Assembly: GCF_002860365.1 (NCBI RefSeq)
Contig: NZ_NMWT01000028.1
Location: 1 to 64,000, forward strand
Direction: 5' to 3'
Source of the DNA: Bifidobacterium parmae
GTDB lineage: Bacteria; Actinomycetota; Actinomycetes; Actinomycetales; Bifidobacteriaceae
Length of the DNA: 64,000 bases
The position numbers and the translations under genes are program-made. This document shows, piece after piece, positions 54,017 through 63,113 of this stretch (position 1 is its first letter; every line of letters begins with the position of its first letter). The notes below the pieces were generated by a model that searched no databases, was not told where the DNA came from, and saw only the letters and a program-made list of their open reading frames with translations.

Positions 54017-55531
54017 ATGATGGATGAAACGGAAACGGGGAATCTGAGTCGTTCCCTGATCTGCCTGTGCTCGGCCGAGCTGGTGATGATGATCAACACC
54101 ACCGCATTCAATGTAGCGCTGCCGGACATCGCCGAATCCCTCGGAGCGGGCATGGCAGAACAGCAGTGGATCGTCTCCAGCTACAATCTCGTGTTCGCCG
54201 CCGTGGTGCTGCTGGCCGGATTCCTCGGCGACCGGCTCGGCCACCTGAAGACCATGCTTGCGGGACTGATGATGTTCGTCGTCGCGTCCGCGATCGGTCT
54301 CGTGGCCGGGAACGTGCCGGTGCTGCTCGTCTCGCGGGCGATCATGGGCGCCGGCGCGGGCGTGGTCATCCCGATGGGGCAGGCGCTGCTCGGCATCCTG
54401 TTCCGAGGGCCCGGACTGTCCCGCGCCATGACCGCATGGGCGATAGCCGGCACCTTGGGCGTCCCGTTCGGCCCGCTCGTCGGGGGAGCGCTCACCGCGA
54501 CGCTGGGATGGCGCGGCATCTTCGGATTCGACGGCGTGGTGTTCCTCGCCGTGATCGTGGTCATCCGCGTGAACGTGCCGCGGAGGGGAGCGTCGCATGG
54601 GCCGCGGTCGTTGCGTATGCCTTGGATGTCGGTTGCGATGATGTTCGCCGGATTCACCCTGTTCTCCGCCGGCCTGGTCAATGCGCAACATGGCATTCTA
54701 TCCGTAGATGCCTGGATTCCGATGGTGGTCGGAGTCATGCTGACGACAGGGTTCGTGCTGCATGACCGCGCATCCCGCAACCCGCTGATGGAGCTCGGAC
54801 TGATGAGGGATCGGGCGTTCGCCGCCTGCGCTCCCGCGTTGATGATGCTGAACTTCTCGATGTATGGCATCATCTTCATCATGCCGGCCTATCTGGAGAC
54901 GGTGCTGCGCCACGGTGCGCTGGTCGGAGGAATGTTGTTGATGCCGCTGGTCGTCGCGTCCATCGTGGGGGCGCGGATGGATGACTGGGTCGTCTCCCGG
55001 ATCGGTTCGCGAGGTGCGAGCCTGATGGCCTTGGGCTGTCTGGCCGCCGGCATGCTGACGATCGGCGACGCCATGTGGTGGCCCGGAGAAACGATGAGGC
55101 AATCGACGGCGATGATCGGCCAGACCGTGGCGGGATTCGGATTGGGCGTGGGCCAGCCGGCGATGCTGACCTGGGCCATGGGCCGGGTCCCGGTCGAGCG
55201 GTCCGGTGCCGGTTCCAGCCTGCTGACCGTGTTCCGCCAATTCGGATCCATCATCGGCGTGGGAATCTTCGGCAGCATACAGAGCGGACTGTATGCGGCG
55301 GGGTTCCGCGATCTCGCACGATCCGCCGGACTGGACCTGCGGTCCGTCGGCTCCGTGACATTGGACTTCCAGCAGGCGGCCGGATCCGCGGGGACTATGG
55401 GCGACCTGATGCGGCAGGTGGCCTCCCGCGCCTATGAATCCGCGATGACCGGCAGCTTCGCGGCGGCCGCCGCGGTGATCGGCGTCACTCTCGGAATCGT
55501 CGCGCTGATATCCCGCAGGGCGTCGCGGTGA
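54017..55531 (+). CDS. MFS drug:H+ antiporter (DHA2/EmrB-like)
   Basis: A 504-residue major facilitator with about 14 membrane helices. Signatures are TAFNVALPDIAESLG (helix 1 region), GFLGDRLGHLKTMLAG (motif A) and MGAGAGVVIPMGQALLG with GPLVGGALTATLGWRGIFGFD (motif C region). It probably exports a toxic compound such as bile salts or an antibiotic; the substrate is unknown. ATGs at 54017 and 54020 are both usable. It is controlled by the divergent TetR gene through the paired operators. Confidence 0.88.
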   Translation: MMDETETGNLSRSLICLCSAELVMMINTTAFNVALPDIAESLGAGMAEQQWIVSSYNLVFAAVVLLAGFLGDRLGHLKTMLAGLMMFVVASAIGLVAGNVPVLLVSRAIMGAGAGVVIPMGQALLGILFRGPGLSRAMTAWAIAGTLGVPFGPLVGGALTATLGWRGIFGFDGVVFLAVIVVIRVNVPRRGASHGPRSLRMPWMSVAMMFAGFTLFSAGLVNAQHGILSVDAWIPMVVGVMLTTGFVLHDRASRNPLMELGLMRDRAFAACAPALMMLNFSMYGIIFIMPAYLETVLRHGALVGGMLLMPLVVASIVGARMDDWVVSRIGSRGASLMALGCLAAGMLTIGDAMWWPGETMRQSTAMIGQTVAGFGLGVGQPAMLTWAMGRVPVERSGAGSSLLTVFRQFGSIIGVGIFGSIQSGLYAAGFRDLARSAGLDLRSVGSVTLDFQQAAGSAGTMGDLMRQVASRAYESAMTGSFAAAAAVIGVTLGIVALISRRASR

Positions 55532-55764
55532 GAGTCGGGCATCGGCGGATTCCGTCGGTGTTTCCCCGTTACAGGCATAGAATCGGCTGTATAGGTGGGG
55601 ATTAGGCGTTGATGGATCTTACGTGCGCCCTTCTCCCGCCGGGTTCTTGCGGGCGCGGTATGTGTGGTCTAGTTGCATTTTCGCGAACAATATTCGACGA
55701 CGACATCGCATAGAGGTGCGGCGCCCCACAATCCTATGGGGTTCTATATTCTTGAAGTCGTGCA

Positions 55765-55793
55765 TTGACTTACCGCGTATTCTATCTTATAGT
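55765..55793 (+). promoter_or_regulatory. Promoter of the Fic gene
   Basis: TTGACT (55765-55770), 17-bp spacer, TATAGT (55788-55793), close to the sigma-70 consensus. It lies in a locally AT-rich stretch of the 301-bp gap 55532-55832; the rest of the gap shows no gene. Confidence 0.78.
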
Positions 55794-55832
55794 TTTTATC
55801 ATTACGACGCATTTGATGCGGTAGGTGTTATC

Positions 55833-57101
55833 ATGGATATGAAATATAGAAGTTTGGCAAGAGTGTTCCACGCCGACCGGTCGACCGACTCCTTCAGCAA
55901 CCATGAGAAACTTGCCCGGCAGCGCCTTGAAGCCGACTCCACGTTCCGTACCGGCATCATCACGCCACTGGGCGAACTGTTCACCGCAACGCCACGCGAG
56001 ACGTCCATGCTCACGGAGAAGATACTCCTCGCCGAACGGCGCATATCCCGGCTCTGGAACCAGATTCCGGGCGTCATGCACTGGGACTACATACGGCACG
56101 CCGTCAGTGAGGAACTGTTCGCCACCAACGAGATGGAAGGCGTGCGCAGCACCCGCAGAGAAATGCGTAACGCCGTGGAGGCCGCCGACAAAGCAATGAA
56201 GGACGGCGACGCTTCCAAAGCGCGGTTCAGCGAGTTCGCCAAACTGTATCTGAACCTCACCGACAAGGAAACCGCGCTGCCATCGGGAATCGCGGACATC
56301 CGCGGCATCTACGACAAGGTTGTGCTCGACGAGATCGACGACAAGGACATACCCGACGGCGAACTGTTCCGGAAAGACGACGTGGAGATACAGGGACCGC
56401 ACGGTCTCGCGATCCACAACGGCGTCCGCGGCGAAAGCAATATCGGCGCGCTCCTCGCCGATATGATCCATCTTGCGACCTCCGACGAGATGCCCCGTCT
56501 GCAATCGGCCATCATGTCGCATTTCCTGTTCGAATACATCCATCCGTTCTACGACGGCAACGGCCGGACCGGCAGGTATCTTCTGGCCCTGTACCTGAAC
56601 CACGATCTGACCGTGCCCACGGTACTGTCCCTGTCCAGGACCATAGCCTACAACAAGAATGCCTACTACAAGGCGTTCACCGAAGCCGAGGATAAGCTGA
56701 ACTGCGGCGAGCTGACGTTCTTCGTGAACACCATCCTCGGATTCGTCAGGAAGGCCCAGGACGAGCTGATCGACGAACTCGAGGTCAGAGTCGACCGGCT
56801 CGACAAGGGCGGCGCGGTCTGTGAACGGCTCGAACGGGAGTGGAACCTGTCCTCGAAGGCGTCTTCGATCCTATACGGCGTGATTCAAGAGGAGCTGTTC
56901 GATTCGTCCAAGTCTATGTCGCTGGATGACGCCGCCAGCCAGATCGGACTATCCAGGCAGAGCGCGAGGAAATACGTGGGAGAGCTTCTGGAAACCGGAC
57001 TCGTGACCCGGTCCGGGAAACGCCCGTTGAGGATACGGGTGTCGGAATCGGTGAGAAGCGTCCTCTCGCCGGGGACGGAGGATTCCGTCGAAGAGCGGTA
57101 G
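55833..57101 (+). CDS. Fic family protein with N-terminal inhibitory motif and winged helix
   Basis: A 422-residue class II-type Fic protein. The inhibitory helix motif is TNEMEG (Thr98-Glu102-Gly103), fitting the S/T-x-x-x-E-G/N pattern that blocks ATP. The catalytic motif HPFYDGNGRTGR begins at His237 and is intact, so AMP transfer from ATP to a target hydroxyl is expected. A C-terminal winged-helix domain (about 335-400, SLDDAASQIGLSRQSARKYVGELLETGLVTRSGK) suggests DNA binding. The start at 55833 lies downstream of the promoter; ATG at 55839 is also possible. The target is unknown. Confidence 0.92.
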   Translation: MDMKYRSLARVFHADRSTDSFSNHEKLARQRLEADSTFRTGIITPLGELFTATPRETSMLTEKILLAERRISRLWNQIPGVMHWDYIRHAVSEELFATNEMEGVRSTRREMRNAVEAADKAMKDGDASKARFSEFAKLYLNLTDKETALPSGIADIRGIYDKVVLDEIDDKDIPDGELFRKDDVEIQGPHGLAIHNGVRGESNIGALLADMIHLATSDEMPRLQSAIMSHFLFEYIHPFYDGNGRTGRYLLALYLNHDLTVPTVLSLSRTIAYNKNAYYKAFTEAEDKLNCGELTFFVNTILGFVRKAQDELIDELEVRVDRLDKGGAVCERLEREWNLSSKASSILYGVIQEELFDSSKSMSLDDAASQIGLSRQSARKYVGELLETGLVTRSGKRPLRIRVSESVRSVLSPGTEDSVEER

Positions 57102-57142
57102 TCGAACCCCGGCCGTCTCCTCCGAAGGCGACCGCCCCTCCG

Positions 57143-57232
57143 ATACTCCGGAACTTTTGGAATCGCTAAGGTTTCAAAGGTTCCGGAGTATACGGTAATC
57201 ATTTCTTGTACGCTGGAGAGCCTGAGCTCGAC
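57143..57232. repeat. Boundary segment A: hairpin plus decayed phage-gene 3' end
   Basis: ACTCCGGAAC/GTTCCGGAGT outer pairing (57145-57186) encloses TTTTGGAATCGCTAAGG, the same loop core as the other boundary segments. It is followed by AATCATTTCTTGTACGCTGGAGAGCC-type sequence (57198 on), closely matching segment C; on the minus strand it reads VELRLSSVQE. It separates the Fic gene from the DUF2442 pair. Confidence 0.7.
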
Positions 57233-57249
57233 GCCATCGCTTTACGCCA

Positions 57250-57561
57250 TCACGCCGAAACCAGTTCGCCGTGGGCGGCGTATTCGTATGAATGTTCGTA
57301 CAAATATGTGGGAGAGATGTCGATATCGCCGTCGCGCCAAGTCAGAATCCCATGATCGATATGGAAATCCTCGAACGTCTTCTCATCCCGCAGCGGGTCG
57401 AAGGCGGGGACATCGTCGTACATTTCGGTGAAATCGCACAGGCGCGTCTCGCCCGTGGAGAACGTCACCAGCATGATGTGATCATCCGTGACGCGGGCCG
57501 ACCGGACTTCCAACTCCCGGGCGGGTTCATCCGCATACAGGATGCCGTTTATCTCGAACAT
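57250..57561 (-). CDS. DUF2442 domain protein
   Basis: A 103-residue protein with the DUF2442 pattern (VRSARVTDDHIMLVTFSTGETRLCDFTEMYDDVPAFDPLRDEKTFEDFHIDHGILTW). DUF2442 and DUF4160 proteins occur together in many genomes, often in mobile regions, and have been suggested as a toxin-antitoxin-like pair; no biochemical function is established. GAGGAAGGGGACCCGTC precedes the start, 15 bp after the DUF4160 stop. Confidence 0.85.
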   Translation of the reverse strand: MFEINGILYADEPARELEVRSARVTDDHIMLVTFSTGETRLCDFTEMYDDVPAFDPLRDEKTFEDFHIDHGILTWRDGDIDISPTYLYEHSYEYAAHGELVSA

Positions 57562-57576
57562 GACGGGTCCCCTTCC

Positions 57577-57849
57577 TCACGAAAGCGGCTTGATACGGTC
57601 GAACGGACGTCCGGACACGGCCTCGTTCCACGCCTTGTACAGCTCATCCTCATGCAGCACCAGCCATGCGGCCACCAGCTTGTACTGCTTGGCGGGAAGG
57701 GAGCCGGCCAACAGCTCGCCGTCGATGCCGATGGACGCCTTGAAGTCGCCGTAGTACACATGGACATGCGGCTTGTGGTGCTCGCTCTCGTCCTGATACA
57801 TCATGCGGATGATGATTCCAAAGAACCGACTCAACTCGGCATGCCGCAC
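57577..57849 (-). CDS. DUF4160 domain protein
   Basis: About 90 residues in the DUF4160 family (ELSRFFGIIIRMMYQDESEHHKPHVHVYYGDFKASIGIDGELLAG, then VAAWLVLHEDELYKAWNEA). The likely start is GTG at 57849, after GGATGGAAG, giving MRHAELSRFFGII. The frame stays open to 58053, through boundary segment B, so a longer protein with an unrelated N-terminus is possible but less likely. It is cotranscribed with the DUF2442 gene downstream. Confidence 0.75.
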   Translation of the reverse strand: MRHAELSRFFGIIIRMMYQDESEHHKPHVHVYYGDFKASIGIDGELLAGSLPAKQYKLVAAWLVLHEDELYKAWNEAVSGRPFDRIKPLS

Positions 57850-58003
57850 CTTCCATCCGATATCCCATACGGGGGAAGACGATAGTTCGAGTATATTCCA
57901 ATCAAGTGCACCGGCATCGTGCTTGACGGCGACATCCAATTTCGCCAACACCGAATCGAAGACAGCCTCGTCTCTCAAAGCGATGGCGTCGTCCAAAATA
58001 AGT
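57850..58003. other. Gene-free remnant between DUF4160 and boundary segment B
   Basis: The minus-strand frame of DUF4160 continues here (ALDWNILELSSSPVWDIGWK…) without a good start signal. It may be a decayed N-terminal partner or spacer. Nothing else is seen. Confidence 0.35.
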
Positions 58004-58110
58004 GAGGGCCTTGGAATCACTGGAATTCCAAGGCCCTCGACGCTGCGCGTCATTCGACAACTACTTGGACACGTTGAGCTTGAACTCGACCGACTTGCCG
58101 TACAGTCTTA
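58004..58110. repeat. Boundary segment B: hairpin plus decayed phage-gene 3' end
   Basis: A 14-bp stem GAGGGCCTTGGAAT (58004-58017) / ATTCCAAGGCCCTC (58025-58038). Then, on the minus strand, GKSVEFKLNVSK and a stop, matching the end WSIDLKFNVSK of the Gp19-like protein at 63085. It separates the DUF4160 pair from the MazF pair and can terminate transcripts from either side. Confidence 0.85.
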
Positions 58111-58164
58111 AGGGCGCATAAACGATGTCACAAGTAGACGCACGCCCGCCAGCCATCCCAAGCG

Positions 58165-58488
58165 TCACAGCAAACCTAGAACCCGCATGAGCTGGCGTCC
58201 GATATTCGCCATGGCCCTATCGTCGACCACGCCGACTTTGTATCCCAGCAGTTTGCGGTCGACGGTGACGATTTTGTCCGTCATCACGTAACTCACCTTG
58301 TTCAGGCCGTTCTCCGGACTCGGCTCCAATCGAACCCGCGTGTCGATGTCGGAGGAATCGTATGAGGTCAGCAGGCAGGTGATGACGGAGTCGAACCGGT
58401 CGACGACGTCGTTCTGCACGATGACGACCGGTCGAGGTTTACTGGCGTAGCCGTCGGCCTGCAACGCCCAGATCTCACCTCGCTTCAT
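58165..58488 (-). CDS. MazF/PemK-family toxin
   Basis: A 107-residue MazF-type endoribonuclease. The family N-terminus MKRGEIWALQADGYASKPRPVVIVQND is followed by FDSVITCLLTSYD, VRLEPSPENGLNKVSYVMTDKIVTVDRKLLGYKVG, with the conserved Arg and Thr/Ser active-site positions. It should cut mRNA at short motifs. It overlaps the end of the antitoxin gene by 14 bp. Confidence 0.92.
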   Translation of the reverse strand: MKRGEIWALQADGYASKPRPVVIVQNDVVDRFDSVITCLLTSYDSSDIDTRVRLEPSPENGLNKVSYVMTDKIVTVDRKLLGYKVGVVDDRAMANIGRQLMRVLGLL

Positions 58489-58720
58489 CGGACATCCTCA
58501 AGGCGAGGCGGCTGGCGTATTCAGTGGCCTCCCGTTCGGACGCAAACGGCTCCACGTCATTCCGCGGCAACCGCACCTCATAGGGGAACCCGCGGTAATC
58601 GTTGAATGCAACGATGAACATGCGCAGGGCATCGGCCGGAGTGGTGCCCAACTGTCGGGTGGTCTCCTTGAACAACGCCGCTTGCTCATCATCAACACGC
58701 GTGGCAATCTGTATGCTCAT
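58475..58720 (-). CDS. Ribbon-helix-helix antitoxin (RelB/DinJ-like) paired with MazF
   Basis: An 81-residue protein with a RelB/DinJ-like N-terminus (MSIQIATRVDDEQAALFKETTRQLGTTPADALRMFIVAFND) followed by an acidic tail. It is not a MazE fold, a non-standard pairing with a MazF-type toxin that is nevertheless seen in several actinobacteria. The start at 58720 follows AAGGAG; a GTG two codons earlier is too close to that site. Two TATAAT-like -10 boxes lie at about 58760-58777, against boundary segment C. Confidence 0.86.
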   Translation of the reverse strand: MSIQIATRVDDEQAALFKETTRQLGTTPADALRMFIVAFNDYRGFPYEVRLPRNDVEPFASEREATEYASRLALRMSDEAR

Positions 58721-58781
58721 AGCCACTCCTTATTACTATTCACTATCTTTTTGCACCGCTATTATATCAAATTATAGACAC

Positions 58782-58870
58782 GGGCCTTGGAATCACTGGA
58801 ATTCCAAGGCCCTCGATGTTATGAAGCAATCACTTCTTAGACGTTGGAGAGAGCTTGGGCTCGACCTTTT
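58782..58870. repeat. Boundary segment C: hairpin plus decayed phage-gene 3' end
   Basis: GGGCCTTGGAAT (58782-58793) pairs with ATTCCAAGGCCC (58801-58812). Next comes AATCACTTCTTAGACGTTGG, and on the minus strand KVEPKLSPTSKK and a stop, a diverged form of the VEFKLNVSK end. It separates the MazF pair from the second TetR gene. Confidence 0.82.
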
Positions 58871-58954
58871 CGCCTCACTGTGGCAGAAAACGGACCGTGT
58901 TCGGTACGGCGGTTCGGAACGGAGGGAATCGCGTCAGCCGCCGAAAGGCGGGTC

Positions 58955-59485
58955 TCATTCCCGTTGCGCGAGCTTGCCGATGATGCGGGCCGAGACCTCG
59001 GTGACGGATTCCCGGCTGTACGGCCCTTCGGCCGCGAGCGTACGCATGGCGTACATCGCTCCTCCGATGATGAAGGTAAGGAGGATGTCCTCTTGCTCGG
59101 TGGTGTCTTCCGTCAGATAGAACTGCCGTAGATGTCGTTCTATCTTGTCGTACAGCACGTCCTGCCTGCCGCGGAACAGTATGTCTATGGCGTCTTTTCT
59201 CGTGTTCATGGCCGCCGGCACGTTTCCGAGGAAGACCAAAGGATCGGTGAGCAGCTTGTCCTTGTACTGAAACGCCTCGAAGCATTCATCAAGGACCATG
59301 TCCTCAAGTTGGTCCGACAGGTCGAACACGTCGGTGTAGTGATGATAGAACGTCGACTTGTTGATCAGTGCTTCCACGCAGATGTCGCGCACCCTGACCC
59401 GCTCCAGCGGTTGGGTTCGCCGCAATGTCAGGAAGGCCTCGCGGATCGCCTTCCTGGTTTTGACGATACGTAGATCCTCCGCCAT
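58955..59485 (-). CDS. TetR family regulator
   Basis: A 176-residue TetR-type repressor (MAEDLRIVKTRKAIREAFLTLRRTQPLERVRVRDICVEALINKSTFYHHYTDVFDLSDQ) with the C-terminal domain of the TetR_C_8-like, AcrR-like group. The start at 59485 follows GAAGGGACC; an in-frame ATG at 59536 is less likely. It is divergent from an MFS transporter gene, with an inverted repeat between them as probable operator, and so likely regulates it and the hydrolase gene behind it. Confidence 0.9.
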   Translation of the reverse strand: MAEDLRIVKTRKAIREAFLTLRRTQPLERVRVRDICVEALINKSTFYHHYTDVFDLSDQLEDMVLDECFEAFQYKDKLLTDPLVFLGNVPAAMNTRKDAIDILFRGRQDVLYDKIERHLRQFYLTEDTTEQEDILLTFIIGGAMYAMRTLAAEGPYSRESVTEVSARIIGKLAQRE

Positions 59486-59598
59486 GCATGGTCCCTTCGT
59501 TTCCGTATCCATATGGGCGATGTCGATAAGCGACATTTTCGTTCATCGGTCGCATATGCTCGCCTGCGGCGATTTCCGTCGGTTGAAGATATGCGACT

Positions 59599-59625
59599 TT
59601 GGTTGCTAAATAAACATTAGACCAA
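59599..59625. promoter_or_regulatory. Probable TetR operator in the second MFS gap
   Basis: TTGGTTGCTAA (59599-59609) and TTAGACCAA (59617-59625) form an interrupted inverted repeat in the AT-rich centre of the divergent gap. Confidence 0.6.
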
Positions 59626-59700
59626 TAACCAACCACGGTCAAATTGCAGCGGTACGGACGAAATCAGCGCCGGACCACCGACGGAAAGGAACCTGTTCTT

Positions 59701-61095
59701 ATGGGATTGACCCGAAAACAACGCATTACGGTCAACGTGCTGTTGACGGGCACGGTGCTCGCCATTCTCGACCTGTCGTTTCTGTCTCCGGCGTTGCCAT
59801 CCATCATGGAAGACTTCAGCATCGACGCGACCACGGCCCAGTGGCTGTCGAGCGCGTATTCGCTGGTCGAAGCGTTGATCATCCCACTGTCGGCATACCT
59901 GCTTGGACGTTTTTCGACCAAGCACCTGTTCGTCGCCGCGATGAGCATATTCTCCGCAGGAAGCCTGCTGGCCGCGTGGGGTCCGAATTTCGGAGTCGTG
60001 CTCGTCGGCCGCGTCTGCCAAGCGGCATGTACAGGAATTCTGCTGCCCATGGTGATGACCGAGATCGTACTCATCTTTCCTCGCGAACGACGCGGGACGG
60101 CCATGGGCCTGATCGGCTTATTGGTGGGATTCGCACCGGCGATAGGTCCGACGGTGTCCGGCCTGTTGATCGATTCCGTCGGCTGGCATGCGCTGTTCCT
60201 GATCGTCGGCGCACTCGGCATCATCATTCTCTGCGTCTCAATGGTGGTGCTTGAGACCAAGGAGACGGCCACTCGGACGCCGTTCGACGCCTTGTCCGTG
60301 GCATTGTCGTCGATCGGGCTGCTGTGCATACTGTACGGCTTGTCGACGTTCGCATCGACCGGCAATACGGTCACCGTCGTCTTCCTCATCGTGATCGGCG
60401 CCGCTCTCATCGCGTTGTTCGTCGTTCGCCAGTGCAAGCTCGACCAACCCATGCTTGACATGCGCGTATTCCGTTCCCGCAGGTTCTCCAGTTCCGTCGT
60501 CGTCATCGCACTCACACAAGGCGTGTATCTCGGCATCGGCACCGTGCTGCCCCTGTTCGTTCAGATCGTCAGAGGCGAATCCGCCGTGATGAGCGGACTC
60601 GTCGTGTTGCCCGGCGCTCTGCTCAGCGCGGCGATGGCGCTGGTATCCGGCAAACTGTACGACCGGTTCGGCGTGCATGTCCCGGCTCGGGCGGGCAGCG
60701 TGTGCGCCCTCGCCGGCATCGCGCTGCTTGCAACGATGCCGATGGACGCCGGCATGCCGGTCGTCGCCATCGCATACGCCCTTTGCTCGATAGGCGTGCA
60801 GCTGATCATCACGCCCTGCAACACATGGGGCATCAATTCGTTGAGCAATACTCTCGTGCGCCATGCGAACGCCGCCGCCCAGACCTCAAACCAGATCAGC
60901 AATTCCTTCATGGTCGCGCTGATCATATCGTTCTCCGCGCTATCCTCCGTGATCGCGCCCACGGCCACGGAACTTGAAGCGGCATATTACGGCGACAAAA
61001 TCGCATTCATCGCCGCCGCGGCGATCCTGCTGGCACTGGCGGCATTCATCGCGATCTTCATACGCGACCGCGAAACCGACACCATCGTCGGATAG
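59701..61095 (+). CDS. MFS transporter (DHA2-like)
   Basis: A 464-residue major facilitator with about 14 membrane helices. LSFLSPALPSIMEDFSIDATTAQWLSSAYSLVEALIIPLSAYLLGRF is the DHA2 N-terminus, and GLIGLLVGFAPAIGPTVSGLLIDSVGWHALFLI is the motif C region. Bases are less GC-rich than in core genes. The start at 59701 follows AAAGGAACC. It is paired with the divergent TetR gene and followed by a CocE-like hydrolase 89 bp later, perhaps a detoxification unit of exporter and hydrolase. Confidence 0.88.
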   Translation: MGLTRKQRITVNVLLTGTVLAILDLSFLSPALPSIMEDFSIDATTAQWLSSAYSLVEALIIPLSAYLLGRFSTKHLFVAAMSIFSAGSLLAAWGPNFGVVLVGRVCQAACTGILLPMVMTEIVLIFPRERRGTAMGLIGLLVGFAPAIGPTVSGLLIDSVGWHALFLIVGALGIIILCVSMVVLETKETATRTPFDALSVALSSIGLLCILYGLSTFASTGNTVTVVFLIVIGAALIALFVVRQCKLDQPMLDMRVFRSRRFSSSVVVIALTQGVYLGIGTVLPLFVQIVRGESAVMSGLVVLPGALLSAAMALVSGKLYDRFGVHVPARAGSVCALAGIALLATMPMDAGMPVVAIAYALCSIGVQLIITPCNTWGINSLSNTLVRHANAAAQTSNQISNSFMVALIISFSALSSVIAPTATELEAAYYGDKIAFIAAAAILLALAAFIAIFIRDRETDTIVG

Positions 61096-61184
61096 GAAAT
61101 ACCCGGCCCATCGTCCAAAAGGACATGCCGGCCGAATCGCATCATCTGTCCTCCATTACAAGTCCCATCACGGAAAGGAACATC

Positions 61185-62999
61185 ATGACCGATACCACCA
61201 ACAGCAGCGCACCGTTGCTTGACGTCAACGGGAGCGACATCCTGTTCAAACCGGCGAATCCACTGGACAAGGCCAAGCCTCCGATTCCGCCGCTGGAAAC
61301 GCGAACCGTCCTCTACAGGAAGGGAAGCGTCAACGCCAAGGGAGCCATGAGGCTGCCGATCGACATCGAATGCCTGGAGGATATCCCGATCGAGCTGCGC
61401 GACGGCACGGTCATCTACGGTGACCTATGGCGCAGGCAGGGCGACACCTGCACCCCGGTCATTCTCGTCTATTCGCTCTACAGCAAGCGCGGAGGCCCGT
61501 TCAACGCCAACTACGATGTGACCAGCACCGGGTTCCCCAAGGATCAGGTATCCGGTCTGCAACGTTTCGAGTCTCCCGACCCGGCCTACTGGTGCAGGTA
61601 TGGATATGCGATCTGCGTGGTGGACGAGCGGGGCATCGGCCACTCCGGCGGCGACATGTACTTCATGGGCACTCAGGCCGGACGAGACGTGCATGACACC
61701 ATCGAATACATCGCGGGCCAAGACTGGTGCACCGGCAAGGTGTGCATGATGGGCAATTCACAGCTCGCCATGATCCAATGGGCCGCCGCCGCAGCAAAGC
61801 CGGCTCATCTGGCCGCAATCGCCCCGTGGGAGGGCCTTACCGACGAATACCGCGACGTGGTATGCCGAGGAGGCATCCCCAACGGCACGTTCCATGACAT
61901 CGACATCGTCGGCTTCCTGTACGGGCAGAGCCGATTCGAGGATGTGACCGGCATGCTCGAACAGCACCCGCTCGTGGATGACTATTGGACCGACAAGATC
62001 CCCGATCTCGAACATGTCACCGTCCCCGCCTATGTGGTGGCCAGCTGGACGCATCCGATCCATACCCGCAGCACACTCTCCGGATTCAAACGACTCGGGT
62101 CGACGGACAAATGGCTGCGCATCCACGACACCCATGAATGGGGCGACCTCGACACCCGGGAGAACTGCGACGACCTGCGTCGCTTCTTCGACCACTATCT
62201 CAAGGGCATCGACAACGGGTGGGAGCGGGCGCCGCGCGTACGCTATTCGCGGCTTGACGTGGGAGCCAAACACAACCTGTTCTCCACGTCCGACGACTAT
62301 CCCTGCGTGCGGACCGAAACGATGGCACTGTACCTGAACGCCTCGGACGGCACTATGAACGAGCAAAAGGCCGCACTGGAATCCAGCGCCGAATACGATG
62401 CCGTCAGTCGTGACATGAGCGCCGTCGCACGCTTCGAATACCGGATTCCCCGGGACATGGAAATCCACGGGCCGCTCAATGCCCGCCTATGGATGAGCAC
62501 CGACGCCGGCGACGACATGGATCTGTTCGCCCAGCTGTACAAGAAGGACGCGAAGGGCAAAGTGCTGTACCACGTGGTCTTCCCCGGCTTGGAGAAGAAA
62601 CTGCGCATGATGATAGCGCTCACGCCGAAAGGCAAGCAGCTTCCCGGCGGGCCGATCTACGTCGGTCCCAACGGCCGGCTGCGCGCCTCGCACCGCGAAC
62701 TCGATACGAAACGATCGACGCCGACCGAACCATACATGACCTATACGAACCCGCAACCGGTCACCCCGTTCGTACCGGTGCAGATCGATCTGGGATTATG
62801 GCCGACCGATATGCTCCTGCATGAAGGAGAGACCCTGGTGCTGGAGATCGGAGGACATGCCTGCGGTCCGGTAGCCGAGGCCCGCGCCAGCGATGAAGCG
62901 CCGGACGCACAGCTGCCCACCGTCAATCAGGGCAGGCACACCGTGCATACGGGCGGCGTCTGCGACAGCGTCCTGCTCATGCCGATCGCAAAACCGTGA
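61185..62999 (+). CDS. CocE/NonD family hydrolase
   Basis: A 604-residue S15-like serine hydrolase of the CocE/NonD group. The N-terminal alpha/beta domain includes DGTVIYGDLWRR, YWCRYGYAICVVDERGIGHSGGDM, and the nucleophile elbow KVCMMGNSQLAMIQWAAAA (Ser in GNSQ rather than the common GxSYxG). THEWGD holds the likely catalytic His. The C-terminal jelly-roll domain (about 380-600) is typical. These enzymes cleave esters, amides or X-Pro peptides; the substrate is unknown. AAAGGAACATC precedes the ATG. Confidence 0.86.
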   Translation: MTDTTNSSAPLLDVNGSDILFKPANPLDKAKPPIPPLETRTVLYRKGSVNAKGAMRLPIDIECLEDIPIELRDGTVIYGDLWRRQGDTCTPVILVYSLYSKRGGPFNANYDVTSTGFPKDQVSGLQRFESPDPAYWCRYGYAICVVDERGIGHSGGDMYFMGTQAGRDVHDTIEYIAGQDWCTGKVCMMGNSQLAMIQWAAAAAKPAHLAAIAPWEGLTDEYRDVVCRGGIPNGTFHDIDIVGFLYGQSRFEDVTGMLEQHPLVDDYWTDKIPDLEHVTVPAYVVASWTHPIHTRSTLSGFKRLGSTDKWLRIHDTHEWGDLDTRENCDDLRRFFDHYLKGIDNGWERAPRVRYSRLDVGAKHNLFSTSDDYPCVRTETMALYLNASDGTMNEQKAALESSAEYDAVSRDMSAVARFEYRIPRDMEIHGPLNARLWMSTDAGDDMDLFAQLYKKDAKGKVLYHVVFPGLEKKLRMMIALTPKGKQLPGGPIYVGPNGRLRASHRELDTKRSTPTEPYMTYTNPQPVTPFVPVQIDLGLWPTDMLLHEGETLVLEIGGHACGPVAEARASDEAPDAQLPTVNQGRHTVHTGGVCDSVLLMPIAKP

Positions 63000-63032
63000 T
63001 ATCGAACCGAGAAGCTCCGCATGGCGAAATAA

Positions 63033-63113
63033 CCGGGGGCCTTGGAATCGCTTGGATTCCAAGGCCCCCGGCACTATTCGTCAATCACTTGCTCACGTTA
63101 AACTTCAGATCGA
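63033..63113. repeat. Boundary segment D: hairpin and intact 3' end of the Gp19-like gene
   Basis: A perfect 17-bp stem (63033-63049 with 63055-63071) around GCTTG, then AATCACTTGCTCACGTTAAAC-type sequence coding the end LKFNVSK on the minus strand. This is the parent form of segments A-C: the same hairpin core (CTTGGAATCGCTTGG) at the same distance from the same gene end. It terminates the phage head operon. Confidence 0.88.

Noticed and set aside
57803-58111. Plus-strand 102-codon frame across boundary segment B
   Set aside because: It crosses a hairpin and runs antisense to DUF4160 with no ribosome site.
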